DNA of 7,452 nt, from positions 1 through 7,452 of the forward strand of contig NZ_MWSM01000067.1 of the NCBI RefSeq assembly GCF_002087075.1. The letters run 5' to 3'. The DNA is from Streptococcus pseudopneumoniae ATCC BAA-960 = CCUG 49455 (GTDB taxonomy: Bacteria > Bacillota > Bacilli > Lactobacillales > Streptococcaceae). Both the position numbers and the translations under genes were made by a program. Shown here one piece after another: positions 7,264-7,452 of this stretch; within the stretch, counting starts at the first letter, position 1, and the number at the start of each line of letters is the position of its first letter. The notes under the pieces are model-generated. The model worked only from the letters and a program-made list of their open reading frames with translations, was not told the DNA's origin and did not search any database.

Positions 7264-7293
7264 CATTTGGGAGGTAGTTTTTCACCTGCTTCG

Positions 7294-7343
7294 TAACCGC
7301 CCAATAACGAAGTATAGTAGTAACCGCCCAATAACGAAGTATA
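7294..7343. repeat. Two copies of a 27-bp-period tandem repeat
   Basis: A 23-bp block beginning TAACCGCCCAATAACG and ending AAGTATA occurs at 7294-7316 and again, base for base, at 7321-7343, separated by GTAG (period 27 bp). Its G/C-containing core stands out from the A/T-rich surroundings. CTTCGT at 7289-7294, overlapping the start of copy 1, is the reverse complement of ACGAAG at 7307-7312, so copy 1 can form a 6-bp stem; copy 2 lacks the left arm. It does not match the BOX or RUP consensus as I remember them, and two copies without spacers are not a CRISPR array. Confidence 0.8.
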
Positions 7344-7346
7344 TTG

Positions 7347-7396
7347 AAAAATCTCCAGACTAGAGAACTCACGGATAGTTCCTAATCTGGAGATTT
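7347..7396 (-). terminator. Long imperfect hairpin, likely terminator for a minus-strand transcript
   Basis: AAATCTCCAGA (7349-7359) and TCTGGAGATTT (7386-7396) are perfect 11-bp arms. Inside them, TAG/CTA and GAACT/AGTTC continue the pairing around one mismatch and one bulge to a loop near CACGGAT. Read on the minus strand the stem runs directly into TTTTT (complement of 7347-7351), the classic terminator form. On the plus strand the following bases (CTTATTTG) give a much poorer run. It may nevertheless act in both directions, or be the end of a mobile element. Confidence 0.6.
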
Positions 7397-7397
7397 C

Positions 7398-7451
7398 TTA
7401 TTTGCACTTTTCTTGTACAACTTTAGTCCATAGTAAATAAGCCTCTAAAAC
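7398..7451 (-). CDS. Possible 3' end of a minus-strand gene entering from the right edge
   Basis: On the minus strand one frame reads VLEAYLLWTKVVQEKCK and stops with TAA at 7400-7398, one base before the terminator-like hairpin, which is the usual position for the end of a gene. Only 17 codons are visible, so the family cannot be named. A second minus-strand frame, ending KKSANKKSPD inside the hairpin, is also open for about 20 codons but has a stop just upstream; if that was the ancestral frame, the gene is broken. The start lies outside the window. Confidence 0.25.
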   Translation of the reverse strand, partial: VLEAYLLWTKVVQEKCK

Positions 7452-7452
7452 C

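Noticed and set aside
7289..7312. dif/lox-like recombination site formed by CTTCGT...ACGAAG
   Set aside because: The arms are only 6 bp, there is no match to the streptococcal difSL site as remembered, and no recombinase gene is nearby.
7294..7343. CRISPR array
   Set aside because: There are only two copies, with a 4-bp gap instead of a spacer of 30 or more bases, and no cas gene in view.
7261..7400. BOX or RUP element of pneumococcus
   Set aside because: The characteristic boxA/boxB/boxC sequences and the RUP ends, as I remember them, are absent. The TATACTTCG similarity to BOX is too short.

Overview
The window is dominated by one very large gene (406-6972, + strand, 2188 aa). It encodes a cell-wall-anchored subtilisin-like serine protease that I recognise as PrtA of the pneumococcus/viridans (mitis-group) streptococci. 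The AT-rich composition, the signal-peptide style, the C5a-peptidase/lactocepin-type architecture, the LPKTG sorting signal and near word-for-word agreement with remembered pneumococcal PrtA over long stretches all point to Streptococcus pneumoniae or a close relative (S. pseudopneumoniae, S. mitis). Species cannot be fixed from this window alone.

Layout. Positions 1-190 hold no gene I can support. Positions 191-270 form a compact regulatory block: two adjacent 20-bp A/T-rich palindromes (191-210 and 213-232), a strong extended -10 promoter (TTGACT at 236-241, TATACT at 258-263), and a third short palindrome (241-250) between the -35 and -10. A leader of about 135 nt with two mutually exclusive A/T hairpins leads to a good ribosome binding site (395-399) and the prtA ATG at 406. 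The gene appears intact: signal peptide, acidic/Lys-rich linker, propeptide, S8 catalytic domain with all catalytic residues and a PA insert, Fn3-like domains, a long series of beta-rich/Ig-like segments, an InlB-like beta module, a duplicated tail segment and a sortase signal.

Downstream, 6973-7226 is A/T-rich and stop-ridden. It ends at a strong rho-independent terminator (7227-7263) that can close the prtA transcript. A promoter-like pair just upstream (7157-7184) makes a short independent RNA possible. Next come two copies of a 27-bp-period tandem repeat (7294-7343) and a long imperfect hairpin (7347-7396) whose T-run faces the minus strand. This suggests that a minus-strand gene or gene remnant enters from the right edge and converges on prtA.

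Functionally the window is a single-gene unit: export by Sec, maturation by propeptide removal, and covalent attachment to peptidoglycan by sortase A, giving a surface protease. In pneumococcus prtA belongs to the manganese/zinc-responsive PsaR regulon (established knowledge), and the palindromes at the promoter are the natural candidates for that control here (inference). I found no wholly new biological system. The most interesting unexplained items are the stacked palindromes, the small-RNA-like unit, the 27-bp repeat pair and the rearranged C-terminal tail of the protease.
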